DNA of 64,000 nt. Source: Nitrospira sp. (lineage in GTDB: Bacteria > Nitrospirota > Nitrospiria > Nitrospirales > Nitrospiraceae). The translations under genes and the position numbers were made by a program. The DNA lies in the NCBI GenBank assembly GCA_019636875.1, contig JAHBWR010000004.1, positions 1 through 64,000 of the forward strand, read 5' to 3'. Shown in pieces: positions 38,105 through 46,624 of this stretch. The notes beneath the pieces are model-generated. The model was given only the letters and a program-made list of their open reading frames with translations, had not been told where the DNA came from and made no database searches. Numbering within the stretch: the stretch's first letter is position 1; every line of letters begins with the position of its first letter.

Positions 38105-39378
38105 TGATTGGGGTGTTCCTCTTACTCTGGCTGGCAGCGGCGATTGGGTGCACGCAGAGCGGAGAAGGGACGGATCGTGTGCCTACCGTTCTCGTGTTCA
38201 AGCACGGGAAATTATCCGGTGATGGCCGGGTGCTGTCTGACCTGCTGAGAGATTTTGAACGACAGCATGAAGGGGTCACGGTTCGAGAAGAGCTCTTACC
38301 GTCCGATTCAGATCGACAACATCAATACTATGCGATGAATTTGGACGGAGGAAAGGCTCCGTTCGATTTGCTGGGGATCGATACGATCTGGGCGCAGGAA
38401 TTCGCCAAGGCCGGATGGATTGCCCCGCTGGACGGACTCCTGACTCCGGCTGAGCAGGAGGAGTTCTTTCCTGGTCCGATCGAGGCCGCGACCTTTAATG
38501 GCCGCCTGTATGCAGTGCCGTGGTACGTCGACGCAGGAGTTCTCTACTACCGGCGTGACTTATTGGATCGTCACGGCCTTGAACCGCCCCGCACATGGCA
38601 TGAGCTAGCTCAGACCGCCAAGCTGATTCTGGATGCGGAACGGGACTCTCGCTTAGCCGGATTTGTGTGGCAGGGGAAACAATACGAAGGTCTGATGTGC
38701 GTCACGCTTGAGGTGCTCCGGAGTAACGGAACGGATCTCTGGAGCGGCGATCAAGACCGTGCGGAATCTGGCCTGCGTTTCTTGCGAGAGACCATCTCGA
38801 CGCATGGTATTACCCCACTGTCCACCAGCATGGCCGATGAAGAATCCACGCGGTGGATGTTCGGTGAAGGCCACGCGCTGTTCATGCGAAATTGGCCCTA
38901 TGCCTGGTCCCTGCTGCAACAGGAGGGCTCGCCGGTTCGCGGGAAGGTGGGAGTCGTTTCTCTGCCGGCCTTTTCCGGATTTGCCAGCGCGCCGGTTCTC
39001 GGAGGGTGGATGCTCGCCATCCCGAACAGTTCCACCCATCAAGAGATGGTGGGCGAGCTGATCACATTCTTGACCTCTCCAGAGACGCAACGCAAGGTCG
39101 CAGTGGAATTGGGGTATAACCCGGTTCGGCGAGCCCTCTATTCTGATGAGTCATTGCTGGAGGTGCGCCCTCTCTTGAAGGATCTCCATCCGATCCTGTT
39201 GGAAGCCAGGCCGCGTCCGGTCACACCATATTATCTTCTCATTTCTCAGGCGGTACAGCCGGAAGTCAGCGCGGTCGTCGTGGGGCGAAAGTCGCCGAAA
39301 GATGCCCTGGAGGCAATCAGACGCCGAGTCGATCAGATCATGGGTGAACAACGCGTAATGGCCGCGAGGGAACGATGA
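38101..39378 (+). CDS. ABC importer, sugar-binding lipoprotein
   Basis: 425 aa. Lipoprotein signal MMIGVFLLLWLAAAIGC with Cys17 lipidated. Type-1 extracellular solute-binding fold: LLRDFERQHEGVTVREELLP, DLLGIDTIWAQEFAKAGW, YAVPWYVDAGVLYYRRDLL, and ALFMRNWPYAW near 260, all typical of the maltose/trehalose/glycerol-phosphate family. Binds its ligand in the periplasm and passes it to the two permeases downstream. Given the neighbours, trehalose, glucosylglycerate or a similar solute are candidates. Confidence 0.88.
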   Translation: MMIGVFLLLWLAAAIGCTQSGEGTDRVPTVLVFKHGKLSGDGRVLSDLLRDFERQHEGVTVREELLPSDSDRQHQYYAMNLDGGKAPFDLLGIDTIWAQEFAKAGWIAPLDGLLTPAEQEEFFPGPIEAATFNGRLYAVPWYVDAGVLYYRRDLLDRHGLEPPRTWHELAQTAKLILDAERDSRLAGFVWQGKQYEGLMCVTLEVLRSNGTDLWSGDQDRAESGLRFLRETISTHGITPLSTSMADEESTRWMFGEGHALFMRNWPYAWSLLQQEGSPVRGKVGVVSLPAFSGFASAPVLGGWMLAIPNSSTHQEMVGELITFLTSPETQRKVAVELGYNPVRRALYSDESLLEVRPLLKDLHPILLEARPRPVTPYYLLISQAVQPEVSAVVVGRKSPKDALEAIRRRVDQIMGEQRVMAARER

Positions 39379-39418
39379 AGAGCGATCAGTCGCTCGCGGA
39401 GAGAAAGAGGGCAACCGG

Positions 39419-40315
39419 ATGATCCGTTTGTCCGAGCGCGCATGGGGATATGTATTCGCCGGTCCTGCGTTCGTACTGGTGAGTCTGATTGCGCTCGCTC
39501 CGATTGCCGCGGCCTTATGGCTCAGTCTGCGTCAGCAGTTGCCGATCTTTGGAATCGATGAATTCGTCGGCGCCAGGAACTATCTCCAACTGTGGGGGGA
39601 TGACCGGTTCTGGGCCGCCTGCCGGACGACGTTGTATTTCACGGCCCTCTCCGTATCGGCCGAGCTGCTGTTGGGGTTCGGGTTTGCCCTGCTCCTGAAC
39701 CGTCTGTCGAACGGAGCGGGCAAGGGACTCCGGTGGGCCCATGTCATGATCATTCTTCCGTGGGCGATTCCCACCGTCGTGTCAGCCCAGATCTGGGCCT
39801 GGCTCTATCAACCGGACTACGGCCTGCTCAATTATGTGCTGGCTGCCGCAGGGCTGACCGAAGGGCCCATCGATTGGCTGGCTGATCCCGATTGGGCGAT
39901 CCACGCGGCGGTCGTGATGGATGTGTGGAAAACCACGCCGTTCGCGGCACTGTTGCTCCTGGCCGGATTGAAGACTGTGCCGCAGGAACTCTACGCGGCA
40001 GCACGAGTTGATGGGGCTGGAGCGTGGGAACAATTTCGTCGGATTACCCTGCCACTTCTGATGCCTGTCGTCGTCATCGTGCTGGTCTTTCGTACGATGG
40101 ACGCGGTCCGCGTATTTGATGCGGTCTTTGTGCTCACAGGTGGAGGCCCGGGTAACAGCACGGAGACCCTCTCGATCTACGCGTACAAGACGCTCTTCCA
40201 AACCTTACAGTTCGGATATGGATCCGCGCTGGCTACGGCGATGTTTGTGCTCGCCGCACTCCTTTCGATGTTATACCTGATGCTGCTCCGTCGGCATGTG
40301 CAAGGGGGTGCCTGA
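39419..40315 (+). CDS. ABC importer permease, MalF/UgpA-like
   Basis: 298 aa with six membrane helices and no large periplasmic insertion. The cytoplasmic coupling motif is AARVDGAGAWEQFRRITLPLL (about 196-216), the EAA loop of sugar permeases. The start ATG follows GAGGGCAACCGG. The stop overlaps the next permease start by one base. Forms the heteromeric channel with that protein. Confidence 0.9.
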   Translation: MIRLSERAWGYVFAGPAFVLVSLIALAPIAAALWLSLRQQLPIFGIDEFVGARNYLQLWGDDRFWAACRTTLYFTALSVSAELLLGFGFALLLNRLSNGAGKGLRWAHVMIILPWAIPTVVSAQIWAWLYQPDYGLLNYVLAAAGLTEGPIDWLADPDWAIHAAVVMDVWKTTPFAALLLLAGLKTVPQELYAAARVDGAGAWEQFRRITLPLLMPVVVIVLVFRTMDAVRVFDAVFVLTGGGPGNSTETLSIYAYKTLFQTLQFGYGSALATAMFVLAALLSMLYLMLLRRHVQGGA

Positions 40316-41175
40316 TGGAGCGCCATACCGATCAGGCCTGGTCACCCATGATGAACGGGCTTCGGGCTCACGGCCTTACGGTCGGTGTGCTTTTGGTGGT
40401 CGGGTTGTTCTGTCTCGGACCGGTGCTCTGGCAGGCGGTCACATCGATCAAGCTCGATCAGGATCTCGTGCGCCTGCCTCCTCTCATCCCAGAGCACGTG
40501 ACAAGCGTGCACTATGATCGGGTCTTGCTCAAATCGTCACTGCCACGGTCGCTCGTGAACAGCATGATCGTGGCCGCAAGTGCGACGGTGACTGCCATCG
40601 TGGTGGGTGCATTTTGCGCCTTTGCGCTCGCACGGCTCCCGATCACCGGCAAGTCGGTCATACTTGGGGTGGCGCTGGTCACGTCGATGTTCCCGCCTAT
40701 CGCAGTCATCAGTCCGTTGTACCTCCTGATGAGGGAGCTAGGGTTGAGGGATACCCTCGTCGCTGTGGGATTGACCCATGCGGTGTATTCACTGCCGCTC
40801 GCCGTATGGCTGCTGACGAGTTTCTTTCAGCAGCTTCCCAAGGAGCTCTACCAGGCTGCGCGTATCGACGGTTGCACCCCGTTACAGGCCTTGCTGACGG
40901 TGATGTTCCCTCTTGCGAGACCCGGGCTCGCTGTTGCGGCGCTCTTGGTCTTCATCTTTTCGTGGAACGAGTTCATGTTCGCCCTGACGCTGACCGCCAG
41001 CGATAGCACTCGCACTGCGCCGGTTGCCGTCGCACTGTTCCCAGGACTGTACGAAATTCCTTGGGGTGACTTGGCCGCCGCGTCTCTGGTAGTGACTCTT
41101 CCCGTTGCCGGTCTTGCGCTGGCATTTCAACGGCACATCATTGCCGGTCTGACGGCCGGCAGTGTGAAAGGATAG
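40315..41175 (+). CDS. ABC importer permease, MalG/UgpE-like
   Basis: 286 aa, six membrane helices. EAA loop at AARIDGCTPLQALLTVMFPLA (about 182-202), then VFIFSWNEFMFALTLT, a segment characteristic of MalG-type permeases. An ATG at 40348 is another possible start; the 40315 ATG gives an ATGA-like coupling to the first permease. Works with the preceding permease and the ATPase downstream. Confidence 0.9.
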   Translation: MERHTDQAWSPMMNGLRAHGLTVGVLLVVGLFCLGPVLWQAVTSIKLDQDLVRLPPLIPEHVTSVHYDRVLLKSSLPRSLVNSMIVAASATVTAIVVGAFCAFALARLPITGKSVILGVALVTSMFPPIAVISPLYLLMRELGLRDTLVAVGLTHAVYSLPLAVWLLTSFFQQLPKELYQAARIDGCTPLQALLTVMFPLARPGLAVAALLVFIFSWNEFMFALTLTASDSTRTAPVAVALFPGLYEIPWGDLAAASLVVTLPVAGLALAFQRHIIAGLTAGSVKG

Positions 41176-41179
41176 GGGC

Positions 41180-42286
41180 ATGGCTGAAGTCCGGATCGAG
41201 TTGATCGAGAAGCGTATCGGGCAAAAAACCATTCTTCCCCCGCTCACGCTGACGGTACAGGACGGTGAGTTCTTCGTGCTGGTGGGGCCTTCAGGCTGTG
41301 GGAAATCGACATTGCTGAGTCTCCTTGCAGGTCTTGACCAACCGACTGCCGGTCGTATTCTATTCGACGGGGTTGATGTGACCGATTTAGAACCGCGGGA
41401 GCGCGATGTGGCATTGGTGTTTCAAAGCTACGCGTTGTATCCCCACATGACGGTTCGCGAGAATATGGCCTTTCCCTTGACCGTGGTCCCCCGCGCCAGG
41501 CGCCTGGATCGAACGCGCATCGAGGAAGAAGTGGACCGGGTGGCAGGGTTTCTTGGGCTGTCGGCATTGCTCGATCGACGACCGCGGGAACTCTCCGGCG
41601 GGCAACGGCAGCGGGTTGCCTTGGGGCGGGCCCTCATCAGGAAACCACGCTTGTTTCTGTTGGACGAGCCGCTGTCGAACCTTGATGCGCAGTTGCGGGC
41701 CTCCATGCGCGCGGAATTGCTCCGGCTCCACAAAGAATTACAGGTCACCACCATTTACGTGACTCACGATCAAACAGAGGCCATGACTTTGGGCGACCGG
41801 CTGGCAGCCCTCAACCAAGGACGGGTTCAACAGATCGGGCGGCCTCACGATATCTATGCCGCTCCCGCTAATCTCTTCGTCGCAGGTTTCATGGGGTATC
41901 CCCCGATGAACTTGCTCTCTGCGGAGCTGGGAATGGACCGCATTCAAGCTGGGCCGCTGCATCTCAAGAAGCCTGCGGATGTGCCGCCCGGTGACCAAGT
42001 GCAGAGGGTGACCGTAGGGCTCAGACCAGAGGACATCAGCGTGGGGCCTGCCAATGAGTCAGAAGACAACGTCGGAGGATGTGGTGTCGTTCGCCTCACC
42101 GAGCCGTCAGGGCCGACTTTGTGGGTTACGGTTGAGCTTCAAGGCAACAACGAGGCGATCACCATTATCGGTTCTGCAAAGGCAGGGTTTACTCCAAAGA
42201 TTGGAAATCGCGTCGCCGTCTCAGCACCACGAGCGACACCCCATCTGTTCAATACCGACACAGGCCAACGATTGGGGCTTCACTGA
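41180..42286 (+). CDS. ABC importer ATP-binding subunit, MalK/UgpC-like
   Basis: 368 aa. Walker A GPSGCGKST at about 37-45, Q-loop VFQSYALYPHM, signature LSGGQRQRVALGRAL, Walker B LFLLDEPLSNLD and switch His in THDQTEAM. After about 235 comes the regulatory TOBE-type domain (VGLRPEDISVGP). This is the subunit type shared by maltose, trehalose and glycerol-phosphate importers. Its presence makes the four-gene transport system complete. Confidence 0.94.
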   Translation: MAEVRIELIEKRIGQKTILPPLTLTVQDGEFFVLVGPSGCGKSTLLSLLAGLDQPTAGRILFDGVDVTDLEPRERDVALVFQSYALYPHMTVRENMAFPLTVVPRARRLDRTRIEEEVDRVAGFLGLSALLDRRPRELSGGQRQRVALGRALIRKPRLFLLDEPLSNLDAQLRASMRAELLRLHKELQVTTIYVTHDQTEAMTLGDRLAALNQGRVQQIGRPHDIYAAPANLFVAGFMGYPPMNLLSAELGMDRIQAGPLHLKKPADVPPGDQVQRVTVGLRPEDISVGPANESEDNVGGCGVVRLTEPSGPTLWVTVELQGNNEAITIIGSAKAGFTPKIGNRVAVSAPRATPHLFNTDTGQRLGLH

Positions 42287-42392
42287 AATCCCCGTGTATG
42301 GGTTGGCCTCTAGAGGTCGTGCGGTCACCATCACCCTTCGATGTCGTGTTCAGTATGCTTCCCACACAGATTGATTGCGGAGAGAGAGCCGT

Positions 42393-43427
42393 ATGGCAAG
42401 TAGTGTCTTAACCTGGATCGGAATCATCATCTGCCTCAGTCAATCGGCCTTAATGTCGGGATTGAATTTGGCGGTGTTCAGTCTCGGTCGGCTGCGTCTG
42501 GAGGCGGAAGCGGCGAGCGGAAATTACGACGCGCAAAAAGTATTGCGACTGCGCGAGCATCCTAACGATATCCTCGCGACGATTCTCTGGGGCAACGTCG
42601 GCATCAACGTGCTTCTCACGCTGTTGTCGAACTCAGTGATGGCCGGCGTCACCGCATTCCTGTTTTCCACCTTCTTTATCACGATCTTCGGGGAAATTAT
42701 CCCGCAGGCTTACTTTTCCAGACGTGCGGTCCGGATGGCGGCCCTCTTCTCGAAATGGTTGCGGGTGTACCGTGTCGTCTTGTTCCCGGTCGTCAAACCT
42801 TCAGCCATGTTGTTGGATGTGTGGCTGGGGAAGGAAGCGATCGCCTATCTTCGCGAGGCGGAGCTCAAAGAGTTGCTGCGTCGTCATATGGAAGATGAGA
42901 AATCGGAAGTCGGCCGTATCGAAGCGATCGGGGCACTCAATTTCTTGACCATCGACGATATTCCGGTCGATCAGGAAGGAGTGCCGGTCGACCCGAGCAG
43001 TATCATCAGACTCCCTGTTCATAACGGCGTCCCGCTATTTCCTGATTTCCAGCGGTCGCCGGACGACCCATTCCTGCAACAAGTGAATGCCTCGGACAAG
43101 GCATGGGTCGTCATCACGGATGAGAGCAATGAACCTGCCTGCATCATGGACGCCGACGGCTTTCTTCGCCACACCTTCTTTATCGGGCAGCATACAGACC
43201 CCCATGCCTATTGCCATCGGCCTGTGATCGTACGAAACCGACACGAACCGCTTGGGAAGGTTTTGGCACAGCTCACCTACGATCCGGACTCACCGGGTGA
43301 CCATATCATCAGCTATGACACGGTGCTCTTATGGGTGGAACAGCCGCGGTTGATTACCGGCGCGGACTTGTTGGGCCGGTTATTGCGAGGAATCGTCCAG
43401 CGGTCACGAAAAAATCAAAGTGGCTGA
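42393..43427 (+). CDS. CNNM/DUF21-domain membrane protein, probable Mg2+ or cation transport
   Basis: 344 aa from the ATG at 42393 behind GGAGAGAG. The CNNM transmembrane domain is clear: SGLNLAVFSLGRLRLEAEAASGN in parts, LREHPNDILATILWGNVGINVLLTLLSN in parts and FITIFGEIIPQAYFSRRAV. Typical family members continue into two CBS motifs and a CorC domain. Here the C-terminal half (about 200-344) is a divergent region with IMDADGFLRHTFF and GKVLAQL segments that are at most degenerate CBS motifs. It ends 38 bases from the convergent mgtE, which also fits Mg2+ handling. Confidence 0.78.
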   Translation: MASSVLTWIGIIICLSQSALMSGLNLAVFSLGRLRLEAEAASGNYDAQKVLRLREHPNDILATILWGNVGINVLLTLLSNSVMAGVTAFLFSTFFITIFGEIIPQAYFSRRAVRMAALFSKWLRVYRVVLFPVVKPSAMLLDVWLGKEAIAYLREAELKELLRRHMEDEKSEVGRIEAIGALNFLTIDDIPVDQEGVPVDPSSIIRLPVHNGVPLFPDFQRSPDDPFLQQVNASDKAWVVITDESNEPACIMDADGFLRHTFFIGQHTDPHAYCHRPVIVRNRHEPLGKVLAQLTYDPDSPGDHIISYDTVLLWVEQPRLITGADLLGRLLRGIVQRSRKNQSG

Positions 43428-43465
43428 TGTCGACGGTCTCACAACGGGTGATGTTCGTGGAGTGT

Positions 43466-44761
43466 TCACACCAGGAGATGGGCAAAGATGGTCGCCAGCC
43501 CAAGAAAACTGAAAAACCCGACGACATCGGTGACGGTCGTTAAAATGATCGAGGAGGATTGCGCAGGGTCCTGGTTCAGTGATCTCAGAATGATGGGAAT
43601 GACGGCGCCGGAGAAGCCTGCGATGCACATCGAGGCTACCATAGAAACCCCGATCACCATCGTGAGACCTGTAGAGCCGCTCCACCAGTAGACTGCGGCA
43701 CAGGTGGTTGCGGCCACCGCAAGGCCGTTCAGCAACGCCACGCCGAGTTCTTTGGAGACGACTGGGAACCATTGGGCAGGCCTGATGTCACGAAGGGCGA
43801 GCCCTCGCATGACGACCGCCAAGGATTGCGCGCCCGTGTTGCCTGATTGCCCGGCCACGACCGGCAGCAAGACGGCGAGGGCTGTGAATTGCGCAATGAC
43901 ATCCTCGAACATCCCGACCACGAACGCGGCGAGAAATGCCGTGATCAGGTTGACCTGCAGCCAACCCAGCCGTTTCCGAACCGAAAACAAGAGAGGAGAA
44001 AGAGCCCGCTCGTCTTTGCTGGCCCCGACCATCGTCTGAAGGTCGGCGGTGGCGTCCTCCTGGCTGGCCTTGACGATATCTTCGTTCTTGATCACCCCCA
44101 GCAATCGTCCATCGAGATCCACGACGGGAATCGTCAGCAACCGCCGTCCGGCAAAGAGGTCGACGATTTCTTCGCGATTCTCCATAGGGTGAATGGTCGG
44201 CACGTCACGCCGCATGATGGACTGCAATCGTTCTGTTGGATTAAGTAGCAATAGGTCTCGAACCGACAACATGCCGACGAGATACCGACGTCGGTCGATG
44301 ACATAGATGTCATGTAGGTCTTTAGGCGCCCTGATCCGTACCTGTGTCACGGCTTCTTCGACCGTGAGATCCTCGGACAATGCAAATACTCCCGCATCCA
44401 TCAGACTGCCGACTGATTCGGCGGGATACTCCATGAACAGGCGAATCTCTTTCGCAAGCGGGCGGGCGAGTCGCCGGATGATCGCCTTCCGTCGGTCTCG
44501 TTCCAATCGCGCCAGCAGTCCCGCTGCGTCTCCAGGAGAGGTTTCGCGCACGACAAGAATCGCCAGTTCCTCGGGTAGTGCCGCCAACGTTTCCGCAGCG
44601 ACGGCGGGATTCATGGATGAAAGAAGCACTGCGATAGAATTCGGTGGAATGGATTCGATTAGCCGGATGATCTCGCCGATCTCGAAGGACTCTAAGAGGG
44701 GGCCGGCCTCTGCGGGATGGTCGATGATGAACGTTTCATGGAGTTTCCTGGGAAGTGACAT
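43466..44761 (-). CDS. mgtE: Magnesium transporter MgtE
   Basis: 431 aa from the ATG at 44761, with AAGGAGGG and AAGGAA upstream. N domain of helical repeats (EIIRLIESIPPNSIAVLLSSMNPAVAAETLAALPEELA in parts), two CBS motifs (about 130-250, MRRDVPTIHPMENREEIVDLFAGRRLLTIPVVD in parts) and five C-terminal membrane helices with the pore segment PVVAGQSGNTGAQSLAVVMRGLAL in parts. Mg2+-gated Mg2+ uptake channel of the inner membrane. Third gene of an operon with the CBS protein and the MscS-like gene upstream, overlapping the CBS gene by 26 bases. Confidence 0.94.
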   Translation of the reverse strand: MSLPRKLHETFIIDHPAEAGPLLESFEIGEIIRLIESIPPNSIAVLLSSMNPAVAAETLAALPEELAILVVRETSPGDAAGLLARLERDRRKAIIRRLARPLAKEIRLFMEYPAESVGSLMDAGVFALSEDLTVEEAVTQVRIRAPKDLHDIYVIDRRRYLVGMLSVRDLLLLNPTERLQSIMRRDVPTIHPMENREEIVDLFAGRRLLTIPVVDLDGRLLGVIKNEDIVKASQEDATADLQTMVGASKDERALSPLLFSVRKRLGWLQVNLITAFLAAFVVGMFEDVIAQFTALAVLLPVVAGQSGNTGAQSLAVVMRGLALRDIRPAQWFPVVSKELGVALLNGLAVAATTCAAVYWWSGSTGLTMVIGVSMVASMCIAGFSGAVIPIILRSLNQDPAQSSSIILTTVTDVVGFFSFLGLATIFAHLLV

Positions 44762-45629
44762 CGGTTTCCTTGCCCTCCTTCGGGAGCGGTGGCTTCTGTT
44801 CCGAAATACTCGCATCGACCGCTTGGGCGAGATCGGTCATGATGTGAAGACCGATCATGGCGTACGCCTCCCACATCTGCACCAAGGCCTGTGGCAGCGG
44901 GCCTGCCGTCGGTTTTACCTCGAACTGCGCTTCGACGCGACGTAAGGTCCGATAGCGCAGTGCGCCGAGAAAGTATCCCTGTCGATCGACGACCGGCAAC
45001 GTGTGGTACAGACGCCAGTGTGGGTTTTGAAGTAATTCCCCCTCGGTCGCCTCTGCAGCGACCGTCGCAATGTGCCCATTCATGATTGTGGCGGTGAGCT
45101 GGTCCGGGGACGCGGCCAGGAGCTCCTTCGTGGTCACCAAACCGGCAAGGATTCCGTCCCGTTTGACGACATAGTGATAGTAGGTCGCGTGGGCCGCATC
45201 CCGCTTGATGCGTTGCAACGCAGCTGAAACGGTGATGTCGGGAGGGAGAATCGCCACTCGGGGATCAGCCAGGCTGGCGGCGGTCCCATCAGGATAGGCC
45301 ATGCTGAGCCGAAGGCTCGGACCCACAGATTGGTCAAGACGAGCAAAGACCTCCTGCTGGACAGAGGGGTTGCATTGCCGCAGGATTCCGACCGCCGGGG
45401 CGGTTGGAAGGAGAGTCACAACGTCAGTTGTCTTATCCAGGGTGAGATGTTCGAGGATCCGAGCGGCCTGCGACGGCGAGATGTGTTCGAGGACGATCGC
45501 GATGTCCTGTGGAGTATACGGCGTCATGATCATGGCCACATCCGCCGGGGGCCACGATTCAAGTTGCCTGGAGACTTCGAGTGGGTGGGACTTGAGGTAG
45601 GCCAGAGTCAAACGGGATTCTGCGTCCAT
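44736..45629 (-). CDS. Soluble MgtE-N/CBS protein without a membrane domain
   Basis: 297 aa. Residues 1-115 are MgtE-N-like helical repeats (VAMIMTPYTPQDIAIVLEHIS, ILEHLTLDKTTDVVTLLP) and about 125-250 a pair of CBS motifs (ADPRVAILPPDITVSAALQ; NPHWRLYHTLPVVDRQGYFLG). The C terminus (255-297) is a predicted helix and a polar tail; there is no membrane segment. It is therefore the regulatory half of MgtE made as a separate protein, and it sits directly before mgtE (26-base overlap) and 2 bases after the MscS-like gene. It may bind Mg2+ or nucleotides and modulate the channel; that is inference. Confidence 0.82.
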   Translation of the reverse strand: MDAESRLTLAYLKSHPLEVSRQLESWPPADVAMIMTPYTPQDIAIVLEHISPSQAARILEHLTLDKTTDVVTLLPTAPAVGILRQCNPSVQQEVFARLDQSVGPSLRLSMAYPDGTAASLADPRVAILPPDITVSAALQRIKRDAAHATYYHYVVKRDGILAGLVTTKELLAASPDQLTATIMNGHIATVAAEATEGELLQNPHWRLYHTLPVVDRQGYFLGALRYRTLRRVEAQFEVKPTAGPLPQALVQMWEAYAMIGLHIMTDLAQAVDASISEQKPPLPKEGKETDVTSQETP

Positions 45630-45631
45630 GG

Positions 45632-46462
45632 TCAGACGGACTTCTCGATTGTCGCACTCGATTCCTGGAAGCGTGATGCCGGGATGAAGACTCGGCCGTC
45701 CGGTGTCTCCAACACGATCGCAATGGGAGTCAAGGCCACGATCGTCCCATGAATGTCGCCGACGCGGATCGTCTGCCCGACTCGAAAGAGCGGTTGGAGA
45801 TAGTGGGAGGCGATCAGGTTGGCTACGGTGACACGGGCGCCCAGTCCGAAAGACAGGGCCGCACCTGCGATGAGACCTCCGAAGCCGATCATGAGCGTGC
45901 TGTTTAAGAGGGTGGTATCGATCCCCAGCTCATTGACCGCCGTCACAAAGACCACGAGGATCGCGGCAACATAGAACGTTTGCGCTACAATTGTTCCTTG
46001 AGAAATACCGGCCGACGCGCAAGCCAAGCTGATCAGGTCTTTGATATAACTCGCAGCCATCATCCCCAGGACAATAATCAAGACGGCGAGTCCTACCTTC
46101 GGAAGGTAACGGGCGAAGTCGGTCAATGTGGCCGAAAGAGCCGGGAGGCCGAGCATATCGGTGGCAGTGATTCCGAAGAGGAGGAAGATCAACCAGAAGA
46201 TCAGCAGCCCGAGGATATCGGATCCGGTCTTCGAGGAGCCCCCCCTGTTGAACAGGGTGTGGAGAGGCGTTTTGGCAAGCAGGCGATCCAGGCCGATCAG
46301 TTTGACCAGCCCTGCCGTGGCAGCACCCACCATGCGGGCCAGCAGATAACCTGCCAACACCAGCAGGAGGGCGCCGAGGAGCTTGGGGACATAGGAGACG
46401 GTGAGGGAGACGGTCGACTCCGCAGACTCTTTTATCGTCTCCAGCCAGTCTTTCAGGATCAT
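45632..46462 (-). CDS. Mechanosensitive-channel-like protein, small conductance family
   Basis: 276 aa from the ATG at 46462 behind AAGGAG. About five membrane helices with TM-helix repeats (YVPKLLGALLLVLAGYLLARMVG; YLPKVGLAVLIIVLGMMAASYIKDL in parts), then an MscS pore-like segment (IGFGGLIAGAALSFGLGARVTVANLIASHYL in parts) and a short beta domain (VGQTIRVGDIHGTIVALTPIAIVLETPDGRVFIPAS in parts). The C-terminal alpha/beta cage of full MscS is missing. Releases solutes on hypo-osmotic shock if functional. First gene of the operon with the CBS protein and mgtE. Confidence 0.82.
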   Translation of the reverse strand: MILKDWLETIKESAESTVSLTVSYVPKLLGALLLVLAGYLLARMVGAATAGLVKLIGLDRLLAKTPLHTLFNRGGSSKTGSDILGLLIFWLIFLLFGITATDMLGLPALSATLTDFARYLPKVGLAVLIIVLGMMAASYIKDLISLACASAGISQGTIVAQTFYVAAILVVFVTAVNELGIDTTLLNSTLMIGFGGLIAGAALSFGLGARVTVANLIASHYLQPLFRVGQTIRVGDIHGTIVALTPIAIVLETPDGRVFIPASRFQESSATIEKSV

Positions 46463-46483
46463 GCGCGCTCCTTAGCTATGTGT

Positions 46484-46501
46484 AGAACGAAGGGTCGTTC
46501 T
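46484..46501. promoter_or_regulatory. Short hairpin ahead of the MscS-like gene
   Basis: AGAACGA (46484-46490), AGGG, TCGTTCT (46495-46501): a perfect seven-pair stem 22-39 bases upstream of the MscS-like start on the minus strand. It could be an operator or a leader hairpin; there is no T-run to make it a terminator of the distant glgX. Confidence 0.3.
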
Positions 46502-46624
46502 CGGGGAACATCGGCCCACGGAATCAATTGGATGAGAGGCCATGACCACATCATCGCGACGGACGAGCCATGATCAGCATTTCAAACTTAGATGGGTCAT
46601 CTGTACCAGCCAAGGTCAGGATGA

